From Streptomyces longisporoflavus (lineage in GTDB: Bacteria > Actinomycetota > Actinomycetes > Streptomycetales > Streptomycetaceae): 64,000 nucleotides of DNA. Shown here piece by piece: positions 44,363 to 52,908 of the stretch (the stretch's first letter is position 1; the number at the start of each line of letters is the position of its first letter). The notes beneath the pieces were generated by a model that was not told where the DNA came from, did no database searches, and saw nothing but the letters and a program-made list of their open reading frames with translations. The stretch lies in contig NZ_BMTR01000022.1 in assembly GCF_014649775.1 (NCBI RefSeq), positions 55,275 through 119,274 on the forward strand. Direction: 5' to 3'. Made by a program: the position numbers and the translations under genes.

Positions 44363-45673
44363 TCAGAAAAAAGTACGGATGTAGTCCGTGACCGTTCCGT
44401 CCGCCTCGACCAGAGGAATCAACTGCCACTTGTCGAAGGACGTACAGGGGTGGGAAAGACCGAGGCCCACCCAATCGCCCACGGCGAGATCCCCCTCCGG
44501 CGTCGTACGAACCCACGCGTGCTGATCGGAGAGGCCCGTCACCGTGACGCCCGTCGCGGCCCGCTCGACGCCGCCGCGCCGGACAACCTGCGCCTCGGGC
44601 AGATCGATGTCGTACGCGGCGTCCCGCTTGCCCGCGTTCGTGAACGCCTGCTCCGGCGTCGGCCGGGAAACCACCTGCGTCCAGAGCCGGAACGCGGGAT
44701 GCAGCGCGCCCTCGTCCGGGACCCGGTTGAACGGCGTCAGGTGGCGGTAGTGACCGTCGTCGTGCGAGACGTACGCCCCGGAGCGGAGCAGCTTGAGTAC
44801 CGGAAGGGAGAGTTCGGGGAGCTCCGCGAAGACGTTCGCCACCGCGTCGAACCACGCGCTGCCGCCCGCGCTGACGACGACCTCGTCCAGATCCGCGAAC
44901 CGGTTCGCCTTGTCGAACTCCACCAGGAGGGTGGTCAGCCGGCGCAGCCACGCCTCCACCCGCTCGGACGTCGCGTCCGGCACCTCGCCCTCGTACCCGG
45001 CGACGCCCACGAGCCGCAGGGTGTCCGCAGCCGCGACCGCGTTGGCGATCTCCACGCACTCGGCCTCGGTCCGCACCCCGGTGCGCGCGCCGTCGCCCGC
45101 GCCGAGCTCCACCACGACGTCGACGGGACGCGTCGCGCCCGCCGCGCGCAGAGCGGCGTCCATCAGGGCGACACCGGCCTCGGAGTCGACGTAGCAGATG
45201 AAGCGGAAGGAGGGATCCGCGTCCAGCTCGGCCGCGATCCAGCGCAGCGCCGCCGCGTCCACCAGCTCGTTGGCGAGGAAGATTCGCTCCACCCCGAAGG
45301 CCCGCGCCACCCGCACCTGATGCGGCACGGCGAGCGTGATGCCCCACGCGCCGTGCTCCATCTGACGCGCGAAGAGCTGCGGCGCCATGGACGTCTTGCC
45401 GTGCGGGGCGAAGGCGAGGCCGTGCCGCTCGGAGTACGACTCCATCAGCGCGAGGTTGTGTTCGAGGCGCTCGGCGGAGAGCGCGAGGACGGGGGTGGTG
45501 AAACCGTCCGTGAAGAGGTTCCGGCGCTGGGCCGCGAGCTCGCCGACCGTCAGGCCCTCCGCGTCCGGCGGGAGCCCCTTGAAGCGGTGGTCGACCCGCT
45601 CCTGCGCGAGCCGGTCGAGCTCCTGTGCCTGACGTGCTGCGGCGGAGCGGTCGGCTGCGTTGCCGGCGGCCAT
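44363..45673 (-). CDS. DSD1-like PLP amino acid deaminase/aldolase
   Basis: This 436-residue PLP enzyme of the D-serine dehydratase/D-threonine aldolase (alanine-racemase fold III) family has its PLP lysine in FAPHGKTSMAP. The C-terminal beta domain keeps the family's metal-site His and Cys in SHPCTSFDKW. It would turn D-Ser or D-Thr into 2-oxo acids and ammonia through an enamine, or cleave them. The GAGGAGG site precedes the ATG. An IclR-type operator covers its predicted -10 box. Confidence 0.9.
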   Translation of the reverse strand: MAAGNAADRSAAARQAQELDRLAQERVDHRFKGLPPDAEGLTVGELAAQRRNLFTDGFTTPVLALSAERLEHNLALMESYSERHGLAFAPHGKTSMAPQLFARQMEHGAWGITLAVPHQVRVARAFGVERIFLANELVDAAALRWIAAELDADPSFRFICYVDSEAGVALMDAALRAAGATRPVDVVVELGAGDGARTGVRTEAECVEIANAVAAADTLRLVGVAGYEGEVPDATSERVEAWLRRLTTLLVEFDKANRFADLDEVVVSAGGSAWFDAVANVFAELPELSLPVLKLLRSGAYVSHDDGHYRHLTPFNRVPDEGALHPAFRLWTQVVSRPTPEQAFTNAGKRDAAYDIDLPEAQVVRRGGVERAATGVTVTGLSDQHAWVRTTPEGDLAVGDWVGLGLSHPCTSFDKWQLIPLVEADGTVTDYIRTFF

Positions 45674-45693
45674 GGCGCCTCCTCGAAAAGGTG

Positions 45694-45712
45694 CGTTGCA
45701 TTATGTGCAACG
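45694..45712. promoter_or_regulatory. IclR-type operator between the divergent transcripts
   Basis: CGTTGCA-TTATG-TGCAACG is a perfect 7 bp inverted repeat with a 5 bp spacer. It overlaps CATAAT, the predicted minus-strand -10 of the deaminase, with GCGACA 18 bp upstream. The IclR gene is in the divergent operon. Confidence 0.75.
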
Positions 45713-45716
45713 GTCA

Positions 45717-45746
45717 TTGCGTATGTCGCTTACTGCTGTCTAACAT
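45717..45746 (+). promoter_or_regulatory. Predicted promoter of the kinase-IclR-ridA operon
   Basis: TTGCGT (45717-45722) and TAACAT (45741-45746) are 18 bp apart, immediately beside the IclR palindrome. The leader to the GTG at 45802 is about 50 nt. Confidence 0.45.
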
Positions 45747-45801
45747 CCGAGCCAACGCCGGGTCAACGGATCCGGGCAGTCGTTTGAGGGGCAGGAAGAT
45801 C

Positions 45802-46902
45802 GTGACCGCAGAGGCCGCGCAGGCCGCGCAAGCACCGGTGGACGTCGTCGCGCTCGGCGAGTCCATGGTCACGTTCCTGCCCTCCCGCGCCGGCCGCCTC
45901 GCCGACGTACCCTCCTTCGATCGCGGAATCGGCGGCGCCGAGTCGAACGTCGCCTGCGCGCTCGCCGCGGCGGGCCACCGCGCCCGCTGGGTCAGCCGCG
46001 TCGGCGCCGACGGCTTCGGGGACCACCTCGTCGAGGCGATCGCCCGCTACGGCGTGGACACGAGCGCCGTGGGCCGCGACCCGCACCGCCCCACCGGCAT
46101 CTACTTCCGCACCGCCGACGACCGCGACACCGACGCCCACGAGGTGCTCTACTACCGCGCGGGATCGGCCGCCTCCGCGATGGCGCCCCACAGCGTGGAC
46201 CGCGAGGCCCTCGACGCCGGCCGTATCCTGCACCTCTCCGGCATCACCGCCGCACTGTCCGCGGAGTGCCTCGCTCTCCTGCGCGAACTGACCGCTCCCC
46301 GCGCCGGGCGCCCGCTGGTGTCCTTCGACGTCAACTACCGCCCCGGCCTGTGGAGCGGCGACGCGAGCGCGGCGGGCGAAGGTTCCCGCGTCCTGCTCGA
46401 CCTGGCCCGCGGCGCCGACCTCGTCTTCGTCGGCGAGGACGAGGCCGCCGACGCCTGGGGCGTCACCGGCGGCCCCGACGCCATCCGCGCCGCGCTCCCC
46501 GAGCCCGCGACCCTGGTCGTCAAGCAGGGCAGCGCGGGCGCCACCGTCTACACCGAGGGCGAGAGCAGCGTCTTCCGGGCCGCGCTCAAGGTGGACGTCG
46601 TCGCCCCCGTCGGCGCCGGTGACGCCTTCGCCGCCGGGTTCCTCTCCGCCACCCTGCGCGGACTCCCCGCCGACCGGCGCCTCCGTCACGGACACCTGAT
46701 GGCCGCCGCCGCGCTCACCGTCCCCGGCGACCTCGCCACACCCCCCGCGAGGGGTGACGCCGACCGACTCGCCGCCCTGGACACCGAAGCCTGGGGCACA
46801 CTTCGTCTCGGCCCCGGCTGGACCGACGCCGTCCCCGGGAACGGCGCCCCCACGAACGACGTCCCCGTGAACACCGAGGCCAAGGAGGAGGCACGTCCAT
46901 GA
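45802..46902 (+). CDS. PfkB-family sugar kinase (2-keto-3-deoxygluconate kinase type)
   Basis: This 366-residue ribokinase-fold enzyme has the first signature around GGAESNVACALAAAG and the second, APVGAGDAFAAGF, with the catalytic Asp. The closest class by its GESMVTFLP start is KDG kinase. Its role in a D-amino acid locus is not obvious; it could phosphorylate a keto-acid-like or sugar-acid product. The GTG at 45802 follows AGGAAG. Its stop overlaps the IclR ATG by ATGA. Confidence 0.88.
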   Translation: MTAEAAQAAQAPVDVVALGESMVTFLPSRAGRLADVPSFDRGIGGAESNVACALAAAGHRARWVSRVGADGFGDHLVEAIARYGVDTSAVGRDPHRPTGIYFRTADDRDTDAHEVLYYRAGSAASAMAPHSVDREALDAGRILHLSGITAALSAECLALLRELTAPRAGRPLVSFDVNYRPGLWSGDASAAGEGSRVLLDLARGADLVFVGEDEAADAWGVTGGPDAIRAALPEPATLVVKQGSAGATVYTEGESSVFRAALKVDVVAPVGAGDAFAAGFLSATLRGLPADRRLRHGHLMAAAALTVPGDLATPPARGDADRLAALDTEAWGTLRLGPGWTDAVPGNGAPTNDVPVNTEAKEEARP

Positions 46903-47657
46903 GTCAGACCGTCGACCGAGCCCTGTCCATCCTGCCGCTGCTCGCCGAAGGCCCCGCAGACCTCGGCCGGGTCGCCGAGCGCCTCGACGTGCACAAGTCC
47001 ACCGCCCTGCGGCTCCTGCGCACGCTCCACGAACACGGCCTGGTCTACCGCCAGTCGGACCAGCGCTACCGCCTCGGCGCCCGCCTCTTCGCGCTCGCCC
47101 AGGAAGCCGTCGAGAACCTTGACGTACGCGAGATCGCCCACCCCCACCTCCTCGCCCTCAACGAGAAGTGCGGCCACACGGTCCACCTCGCGGTCTACGA
47201 GGAGCAGGAAGTCCTCTACATCGACAAGGTCGAGAGCCGCTACCCGGTGCGGATGTACTCGCGCATCGGGAAGCCGGTGGCGATCACGGTCGCCGCCGTC
47301 GCCAAACTGCTCCTGTCCGACCTTCCCGAGGCCGAGCGCCGCGCCGTCGCGGAGAAGCTCGACTACCCCACGTACACGTCCCGTTCGACGCCCAACGCCG
47401 CCGCGTTCCTCAAGGAACTGGCGACGGTGCGCGAACAGGGCTGGGCCACCGACCTCGGTGGCCACGAGGAGTCCATCAACTGCATCGGGGCCCCCATCCG
47501 CGGTGCGGACGGCCGCGTCGTCGCCGCCATGTCGGTCTCCGCGCCGAATGTCGTCGTCACCGCCGAGGAACTCCTCACACTGCTCCCGCAGGTGCGCCGC
47601 ACGGCGGACGCCATCAGCCGGGAGTACTCCGGCAAGTCACCCCTGAAGGAAGCCTGA
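46899..47657 (+). CDS. IclR-family transcriptional regulator
   Basis: This 252-residue regulator has an N-terminal winged helix (VDRALSILPLLAEGPADLGRVAERLDVHKSTALRLLRTL) and a C-terminal IclR effector domain (about 75-245). It is coupled to the kinase and probably represses both divergent transcripts through the palindrome at 45694-45712. The effector is unknown; a keto-acid or D-amino acid is plausible. Confidence 0.94.
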   Translation: MSQTVDRALSILPLLAEGPADLGRVAERLDVHKSTALRLLRTLHEHGLVYRQSDQRYRLGARLFALAQEAVENLDVREIAHPHLLALNEKCGHTVHLAVYEEQEVLYIDKVESRYPVRMYSRIGKPVAITVAAVAKLLLSDLPEAERRAVAEKLDYPTYTSRSTPNAAAFLKELATVREQGWATDLGGHEESINCIGAPIRGADGRVVAAMSVSAPNVVVTAEELLTLLPQVRRTADAISREYSGKSPLKEA

Positions 47658-47664
47658 GCACGTC

Positions 47665-48078
47665 ATGACCACCGAGAAGACGGCCCTCACCCCGGCCACG
47701 CACACCACCCCGCCCGCGAAGTTCTCCCACGGCGTCAAGAAGGGCAACATCCTCCAGGTCGCGGGTCAGGTCGGCTTCCTGCCCGCCGAGGAGGGCAAGG
47801 CCCCCACCCCCGCGGGCCCGACCCTGCGCGAGCAGACGCTCCAGACGTTCGCCAACGTCAAGGCGATCCTCGAAGAGGGCGGCGCGACCTGGGACGACGT
47901 GATGATGATGCGCGTCTACCTCACGGACGTCGACCACTTCGCCGAGATGAACGAGATCTACAACGCGTACTTCGAGGAGCAGGGCCTGAAGGCCCCCGCC
48001 TCGGCCCGCACCACGGTGTACGTGGGCCTGCCCAAGGGCCTGCTCATCGAGATCGACGCTCTCGCCGTCCTGGGCTGA
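47665..48078 (+). CDS. ridA: RidA-family enamine/imine deaminase
   Basis: This 137-residue protein of the RidA (YjgF) family hydrolyses reactive enamine or imine intermediates such as 2-aminoacrylate made by PLP dehydratases. The key Arg is in SARTTVYVGLPKG, with the family's terminal LLIEIDALAV. It starts 7 bp after the IclR stop. Beside a DSD1-like deaminase, its job would be to clear the products of that enzyme. Confidence 0.92.
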   Translation: MTTEKTALTPATHTTPPAKFSHGVKKGNILQVAGQVGFLPAEEGKAPTPAGPTLREQTLQTFANVKAILEEGGATWDDVMMMRVYLTDVDHFAEMNEIYNAYFEEQGLKAPASARTTVYVGLPKGLLIEIDALAVLG

Positions 48079-48132
48079 GACCGACCGCGCGCTCGGCGCG
48101 CCTGCACCAAAACCCCCCGCAAACCGAAGTCT

Positions 48133-48177
48133 TCACGGCGCGGCGCCCAACTCCCCCCTTCGGGCGCCGCGCCGTGA
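48133..48177. terminator. Strong hairpin between ridA and the permease
   Basis: TCACGGCGCGGCGCCC and GGGCGCCGCGCCGTGA form a perfect 16 bp stem with a 13 nt loop. It could act as a terminator or attenuator within the operon, or protect the upstream mRNA end. Confidence 0.75.
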
Positions 48178-48219
48178 TCCCCCCTGCCCCGAAAGCTCCA
48201 TGCACTTACGAGGTCAAAG

Positions 48220-49704
48220 ATGTCCCCGTCCCCCTTCAACGCGCTCGCGGCCGCCGCCGAGGAGCCAGTCCACACCGGCGGAATACTCGCCCTGATCGAC
48301 GGCACCGCCGGTCTCCTGACCGTCGCCGCCCTCGGCATCGTGCTTCTCCTCTTCCTGATCATCAAGGTCAGGCTGCAGCCCTTCGTGGCGCTGCTCGCGG
48401 TCTCCATAGTCGTCGGCCTCTCGGCCGGTCTCTCCGTCACCGAACTCTTCGGCACGGTCCAGAAGTCCGACGCGGTCTCCGTCATCGAGTCCGGCATGGG
48501 CGGCATCCTCGGCCATGTCGCGATCATCATCGGCCTCGGCACGATGCTCGGTGCGATCCTCGAAGTGTCGGGCGGCGCAGAAGTGCTTGCCTCCCGGCTC
48601 CTCGGTCTCTTCGGCGAGAAGCGCGCGCCACTCGCGATGGGCCTGACGGGCCTCATCTTCGGTATCCCGGTCTTCTTCGACGTCGGCATCTTCGTCCTCG
48701 CGCCGATCGTGTACGCCGCCGCCAAGCGCAGCGGCAAGTCGATCCTCCTCTACTGCCTGCCCCTGCTCGCGGGCCTCTCGATGACCCACGCGTTCCTGCC
48801 GCCGCACCCCGGCCCGGTGGCCGCGGCCGGCCTGCTCCACGTGGACCTCGGCTGGGTCATCCTGATGGGCCTGGTCTGCGGCATCCCGGCCGTCATCGCC
48901 GCCTGGGTCTACTCCGCCTGGGTCGGCAAGCGCATCTTCGTGCCCGTCCCGCAGGACATGGTCGAGGCCGCCGAGGAAGCCCGGTCGGCGGTCGTCGCCG
49001 AGCAGCGTGCGGCGGGCGTGGAGCCCGGCGAGAAGCCGGTCCCGCTCGGCATCGTCTTCACGATCATCGGAACGCCCCTGTTCCTGATCCTCCTGGCCAC
49101 GTTCTCCTCGATCGCCTTCGACCCCTCGACCGCGCGCAGCGTCATCGAGTTCTTCGGCAGCCCCTTCGTCGCCCTGACGATCGCCCTGCTGATGGCGTAC
49201 TACCTGCTGGGCATCCGGCGCGGCTGGTCCCGCAAGTCCCTGGAGACGGTCTCGACCTCCTCCCTGAAGCCGGTCGGCAACATCCTCCTGGTGGTCGGCG
49301 CGGGCGGCATCTTCGGCGCGGTCCTCAAGGCGAGCGGCGTGGCCGGCGCCCTCTCCGACACCTTCCAGGACGTGGGCCTGCCGATCATCGTCCTCGCGTA
49401 CCTCCTCTCCCTGGTCCTGCGCGTGGCCCAGGGCTCGGCGACGGTCGCGATCGTGACGACGGCGGGCATCGTCGCTCCCCTCCTCGCGGAGGGCGACTAC
49501 TCCCAGGCCTTCATCGCCCTGGTCATCATGGCGATCTCGGCGGGCTCGATCTTCGCCTCGCACGTGAACGACGGCGGCTTCTGGATGGTCGCGAAGTACT
49601 TCGGCATCTCGGAGCGGGACACGCTGAAGACGTGGACGGTCCTGGAGTCGGTGCTGTCCGTCGCCGGGTTCGCGGTGGCGGCCGTGGTGAGCCTCTTCGT
49701 GTAG
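48220..49704 (+). CDS. GntP-family permease (gluconate/D-serine type)
   Basis: This 494-residue permease of the GntP family has about 12-14 membrane segments and the conserved ILGHVAIIIGLGTMLGAILEVSGGAE, LPPHPGPVAAA and SATVAIVTTAGIVAPLL motifs. GntP members import gluconate or, as DsdX, D-serine. The neighbours favour D-serine or another D-amino acid here. A GAGG lies 7 nt before the ATG. It is separated from ridA by the strong hairpin, so it may be expressed at a lower level than the upstream genes. Confidence 0.92.
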   Translation: MSPSPFNALAAAAEEPVHTGGILALIDGTAGLLTVAALGIVLLLFLIIKVRLQPFVALLAVSIVVGLSAGLSVTELFGTVQKSDAVSVIESGMGGILGHVAIIIGLGTMLGAILEVSGGAEVLASRLLGLFGEKRAPLAMGLTGLIFGIPVFFDVGIFVLAPIVYAAAKRSGKSILLYCLPLLAGLSMTHAFLPPHPGPVAAAGLLHVDLGWVILMGLVCGIPAVIAAWVYSAWVGKRIFVPVPQDMVEAAEEARSAVVAEQRAAGVEPGEKPVPLGIVFTIIGTPLFLILLATFSSIAFDPSTARSVIEFFGSPFVALTIALLMAYYLLGIRRGWSRKSLETVSTSSLKPVGNILLVVGAGGIFGAVLKASGVAGALSDTFQDVGLPIIVLAYLLSLVLRVAQGSATVAIVTTAGIVAPLLAEGDYSQAFIALVIMAISAGSIFASHVNDGGFWMVAKYFGISERDTLKTWTVLESVLSVAGFAVAAVVSLFV

Positions 49705-49720
49705 CGGGACGTACGTCCAT

Positions 49721-49751
49721 GGGGGCGCCCGGCGGATCGCCGGGCGCCCCC
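49721..49751. terminator. Bidirectional terminator between permease and carboxypeptidase genes
   Basis: GGGGGCGCCCGGC and GCCGGGCGCCCCC form a 13 bp stem with a 5 nt loop, between convergent stops at 49704 and 49768. Confidence 0.85.
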
Positions 49752-49767
49752 TGTTCGTCGTACGGGA

Positions 49768-51108
49768 TCAACCGGCGCAGTACTGCTGCTCCTTGCCGAT
49801 CGAGCGGTACATGCAGTCCGAGTTCTCCAGGAGTTGCAGGACCGCGTCGCGGTTGCGGCTCGTCTCGCGCTCGATGACCTCGTCGGGCGGGTAGAAGCCG
49901 CCGCCGCCCGCGGACGACGGGTACATCTCGAAGGTGTAGCTGAAGATCTTCTGGTTGCCCCAGAGCCAGTCGTTGATCGACCCGTCCGTGATGTAGAGGT
50001 CGCTGGACTGCTGGGGCGTGTAGCCGTTGCTCGCGGCCATCTTCCGGCCGATCGTGGCGTGCGCGTCGCGGTCGTCCTGGGTCAGGCCGGGGCCCGTGTC
50101 GCTGTACGTGTAGCCGTACGGCCACAGGACCAGTTCGCTGTACGTGTGGAAGTCGACGGAGGCCTTGATCTGCTGCTTGCCGCCGACGATGCGGCTGCGC
50201 ACGAAGTTGGCGACGACCTGCGTCTCGGGGGCCGACTCGGCGCGCGGGCCGCGGTAGGTCTCGGAGCCCGTGGAGCCGGACGAGCCGCCGCAGCAGCCCC
50301 ACCGGTAGGCCCAGTTGCGGTTGAGGTCGGTGCCGACGTTCGACGAACCGCTGTTGGGCTGACGGTTCTTGCGCCAGCTGCGGTAGGAGCCGGTCGCGAT
50401 GTCGTACTCGCCGCCGTCCGGGTTCAGGTCCGGCACGATCCAGATCTCGCGCTCGTCGACCATCTTCTTGATCCGGGCGTCCGTGCCGTAGTCGTCGCCC
50501 AGTTCGCGCAGGAGGTAGAGCGCCATCTCGACGGTGAGGTGTTCGCGTGCGTGCTGGTGGTGGGTGAAGAGGACTTCCGGCTCCGCCTCGTCCGTACCCA
50601 CGTTGTCGCTGATCTTGATGGCGATGATGTCCCGACCCGAGTAGGACTTGCCGATGACCCGCTTGCTCATCAGGGTCGGGTGGGCCGCGATGCGCTGGTT
50701 GATCTCCGCGTTCATCTCGGCGTAGTTGTGGTACCTCGCGTCGGCGGGCGGGAAGTCCTTGGCCTCCACGGGCTCCCCGTTCGTACGCTTCGGGGGTCCG
50801 GCCAGGGCCTTGAGTTCGTAGCCCGCGTCCCGGAGCCCGGCCGCCTCGCGGCCGTCGGCCGAGACGACCACCGCGCGGGCGTCGACCTCGTCGATGGCGA
50901 CGCCGGTGCGGGCGAGCGCGGTGCGGGCGGCGGGGTCGTCGCCGAGGGGGATCTCGTACTGGCGCGTTTCGTTGTCGGTGGCCGCCGTGCCGCGAGCGGC
51001 GGGGGCGGCGGTGTCCGGTGCTGCGTTGGCGGTGATGGGCGCCGCCACGGCGAGGGCGAGAAGTACCGCGAGGGCGGCGGATCTTCTGCCGCGTATGCGG
51101 AGTCGCAT
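49768..51108 (-). CDS. Secreted M14 zinc carboxypeptidase
   Basis: This 446-residue exported metallocarboxypeptidase has a signal peptide (about 1-29, Arg-rich then hydrophobic, ending NAA). A propeptide follows (about 50-110), then the peptidase domain: zinc ligands in HQHAREHLTVE and DFHTYSE, substrate-binding Arg/Asn in DLNRNW and the catalytic Glu in YTFEMYPS. Paired cysteines (GCCGG; SDCMYR) are present. It would remove C-terminal residues from extracellular peptides. Its 5' region is divergent from the transporter gene. Confidence 0.94.
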   Translation of the reverse strand: MRLRIRGRRSAALAVLLALAVAAPITANAAPDTAAPAARGTAATDNETRQYEIPLGDDPAARTALARTGVAIDEVDARAVVVSADGREAAGLRDAGYELKALAGPPKRTNGEPVEAKDFPPADARYHNYAEMNAEINQRIAAHPTLMSKRVIGKSYSGRDIIAIKISDNVGTDEAEPEVLFTHHQHAREHLTVEMALYLLRELGDDYGTDARIKKMVDEREIWIVPDLNPDGGEYDIATGSYRSWRKNRQPNSGSSNVGTDLNRNWAYRWGCCGGSSGSTGSETYRGPRAESAPETQVVANFVRSRIVGGKQQIKASVDFHTYSELVLWPYGYTYSDTGPGLTQDDRDAHATIGRKMAASNGYTPQQSSDLYITDGSINDWLWGNQKIFSYTFEMYPSSAGGGGFYPPDEVIERETSRNRDAVLQLLENSDCMYRSIGKEQQYCAG

Positions 51109-51311
51109 GAAGTCTCCTGGGGGTGGGGGGGTGGTTCAGTGCGACGCGGGCGGTGCGGGTTCCTGGTGCGGGTCGCACAGCGCGCGGTGCGGGTCGCGCT
51201 TTGCGGCGTGCGGGTTGCGCGGCCCCATCGTGGGCGCGTGGCATGCTCCGGTCAACGCTGTCTTCGGCCAACCCCTTGTGCCGTGGGCCGCCATGCGGTT
51301 TCTTGATCGGC

Positions 51312-52643
51312 ATGGCTGAAACGACAGGCAGCGGCGCTGCCACGGGAGATGCGGCTTCCCAGCCCCGCAAGTCCAGCTGGAAATACATCGGACCCGGCAT
51401 CGTCGTCGCCGCCACCGGCGTCGGCGCGGGCGACCTCGTGGCCACGCTCATCGCGGGCAGCAACTTCGGCTACACCCTGCTCTGGGCCGCCGTCATCGGC
51501 TGCGTCGTGAAGATCTCGCTGGCCGAGGCGGCGGGGCGCTGGCACCTGGCGACCGGACGCACCCTCTTCGACGGCTGGGCGAGCCTCGGCCGCTGGACGA
51601 CGTGGTTCTTCGTCGTCTACGTGGTGATCTGGGGTTACGTCTACGGCGCCGCCGCCATGTCGTCCTCCGGGCTGCCGCTCCAGGCGCTGTTCCCGGACGT
51701 CATGGACCTCAAATGGTGGGGCATGCTCACCGGCGTCGTCGGGCTCGTGTTCGTCTGGTTCAACAAGTACGCCGTCTTCGAGAAGGTCATGACGGTGCTG
51801 GTCGGCATCATGTTCGTCGTCACCGTCTATCTCGCCATCCGCGTCACCCCGCACCTCGGCGACGCCTTCGCGGGCCTGCTGCCGGTCCTGCCCGACGAGA
51901 AGGACTCCGTCCTCAACACGCTCGGCCTGATCGGCGGCGTCGGCGGCACGATCACCCTCGCGGCGTACGGCTACTGGGTCAACGCGAAGGGCTGGACGAA
52001 CGCCGGGTGGATGAAGGTGATGCGGCTCGACAACCGCGTCGCCTACATCACCACCGGTGTGTTCGTCGTCTCCATGCTCTTCGTCGGCGCCGAGCTCCTG
52101 CACTCCGCCAACGTCGCCATCGCCAGCGGCGACAAGGGCCTGGTCCAGCTCTCCGACATCCTGGAGAAGGAGTACGGGAGCGCCACCGCCAAAATGTTCC
52201 TGATCGGCTTCTTCGCCACCTCGTTCACCTCGCTGATCGGCGTCTGGCACGGCGTGAGCCTGATGTTCGCCGACTTCGTGGAGCGCTACCGCAAGCAGCG
52301 GGCGGGCGCCGACAGCAAGACCCTCACCGGCGAGGAGGTGGCGTCCGGTGCGCGCGAGAAGTCGGTTCCCTTCCGCGCGTACCTGCTGTGGATGACGTTC
52401 CCGCCGATGATCCTGCTCTTCCAGGGGCAGCCGTTCCGCCTCATCATCATCTACGGCGTGCTCGGCGCGGCCTTCATGCCGTTCCTCGCGCTCACCCTGG
52501 TCTGGCTGCTCAACTCGTCGCGCACCCCGCGCGAGTGGCGCAACGGCATGCTCAGCAACGGCATGCTGACGGTCGCGGGCCTGCTCTTCCTGGTCCTGTG
52601 CGTCAAGCAGATCACCGACCAGGACTGGAGCAGCTTCTTCTAG
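51312..52643 (+). CDS. Nramp-family-like metal transporter lacking DPGN
   Basis: This 443-residue protein of the Nramp fold has about 11 membrane segments. In canonical MntH/Nramp, segment 1 carries DPGN and segment 6 carries MPH. Here segment 1 reads VGAGD (GPGIVVAATGVGAGDLVATL) and segment 6 reads IGGVGGTITLAAYGYW. Metal choice is therefore uncertain; Nramp-related magnesium carriers also lack these residues. The ATG at 51312 starts MAETTG; upstream in-frame codons are GC-rich and unmatched. Confidence 0.88.
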   Translation: MAETTGSGAATGDAASQPRKSSWKYIGPGIVVAATGVGAGDLVATLIAGSNFGYTLLWAAVIGCVVKISLAEAAGRWHLATGRTLFDGWASLGRWTTWFFVVYVVIWGYVYGAAAMSSSGLPLQALFPDVMDLKWWGMLTGVVGLVFVWFNKYAVFEKVMTVLVGIMFVVTVYLAIRVTPHLGDAFAGLLPVLPDEKDSVLNTLGLIGGVGGTITLAAYGYWVNAKGWTNAGWMKVMRLDNRVAYITTGVFVVSMLFVGAELLHSANVAIASGDKGLVQLSDILEKEYGSATAKMFLIGFFATSFTSLIGVWHGVSLMFADFVERYRKQRAGADSKTLTGEEVASGAREKSVPFRAYLLWMTFPPMILLFQGQPFRLIIIYGVLGAAFMPFLALTLVWLLNSSRTPREWRNGMLSNGMLTVAGLLFLVLCVKQITDQDWSSFF

Positions 52644-52740
52644 CGGGTTCGCCGTGCAGCCGCAGCGCCGCCGGGGGAGCGGCGGCGCTGCGGAGCTCTC
52701 GCTTGGGGGGGGTGCAACCCGGGCCAGTGGTCGTACAAGC

Positions 52741-52752
52741 TGGTCCAGACCA
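52741..52752. promoter_or_regulatory. dre-like DasR site upstream of the Tad locus
   Basis: TGGTCCAGACCA differs by one base from the core of the DasR box (TGGTCTAGACCA), with flanks GC and AT matching partly (13 of 16). It is 157 bp before the first gene of the pilus locus and 98 bp after the transporter stop. A later TATGGT (about 52855) may be the operon's -10 box. Confidence 0.5.
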
Positions 52753-52908
52753 ATTGGGTTGTCAAGACCTCTGACATCACGCGGACCCCGGCAGTCCGGC
52801 CAACCTCTGTGTGAACAGTGGGAAGTTGGGTGTTGAGGTGGCGCTGACCTGGATATGGTGCTGAGGCAGAAGTGCAGGGAGACCGGGGGAAGACCGGGGG
52901 GTGTACGC

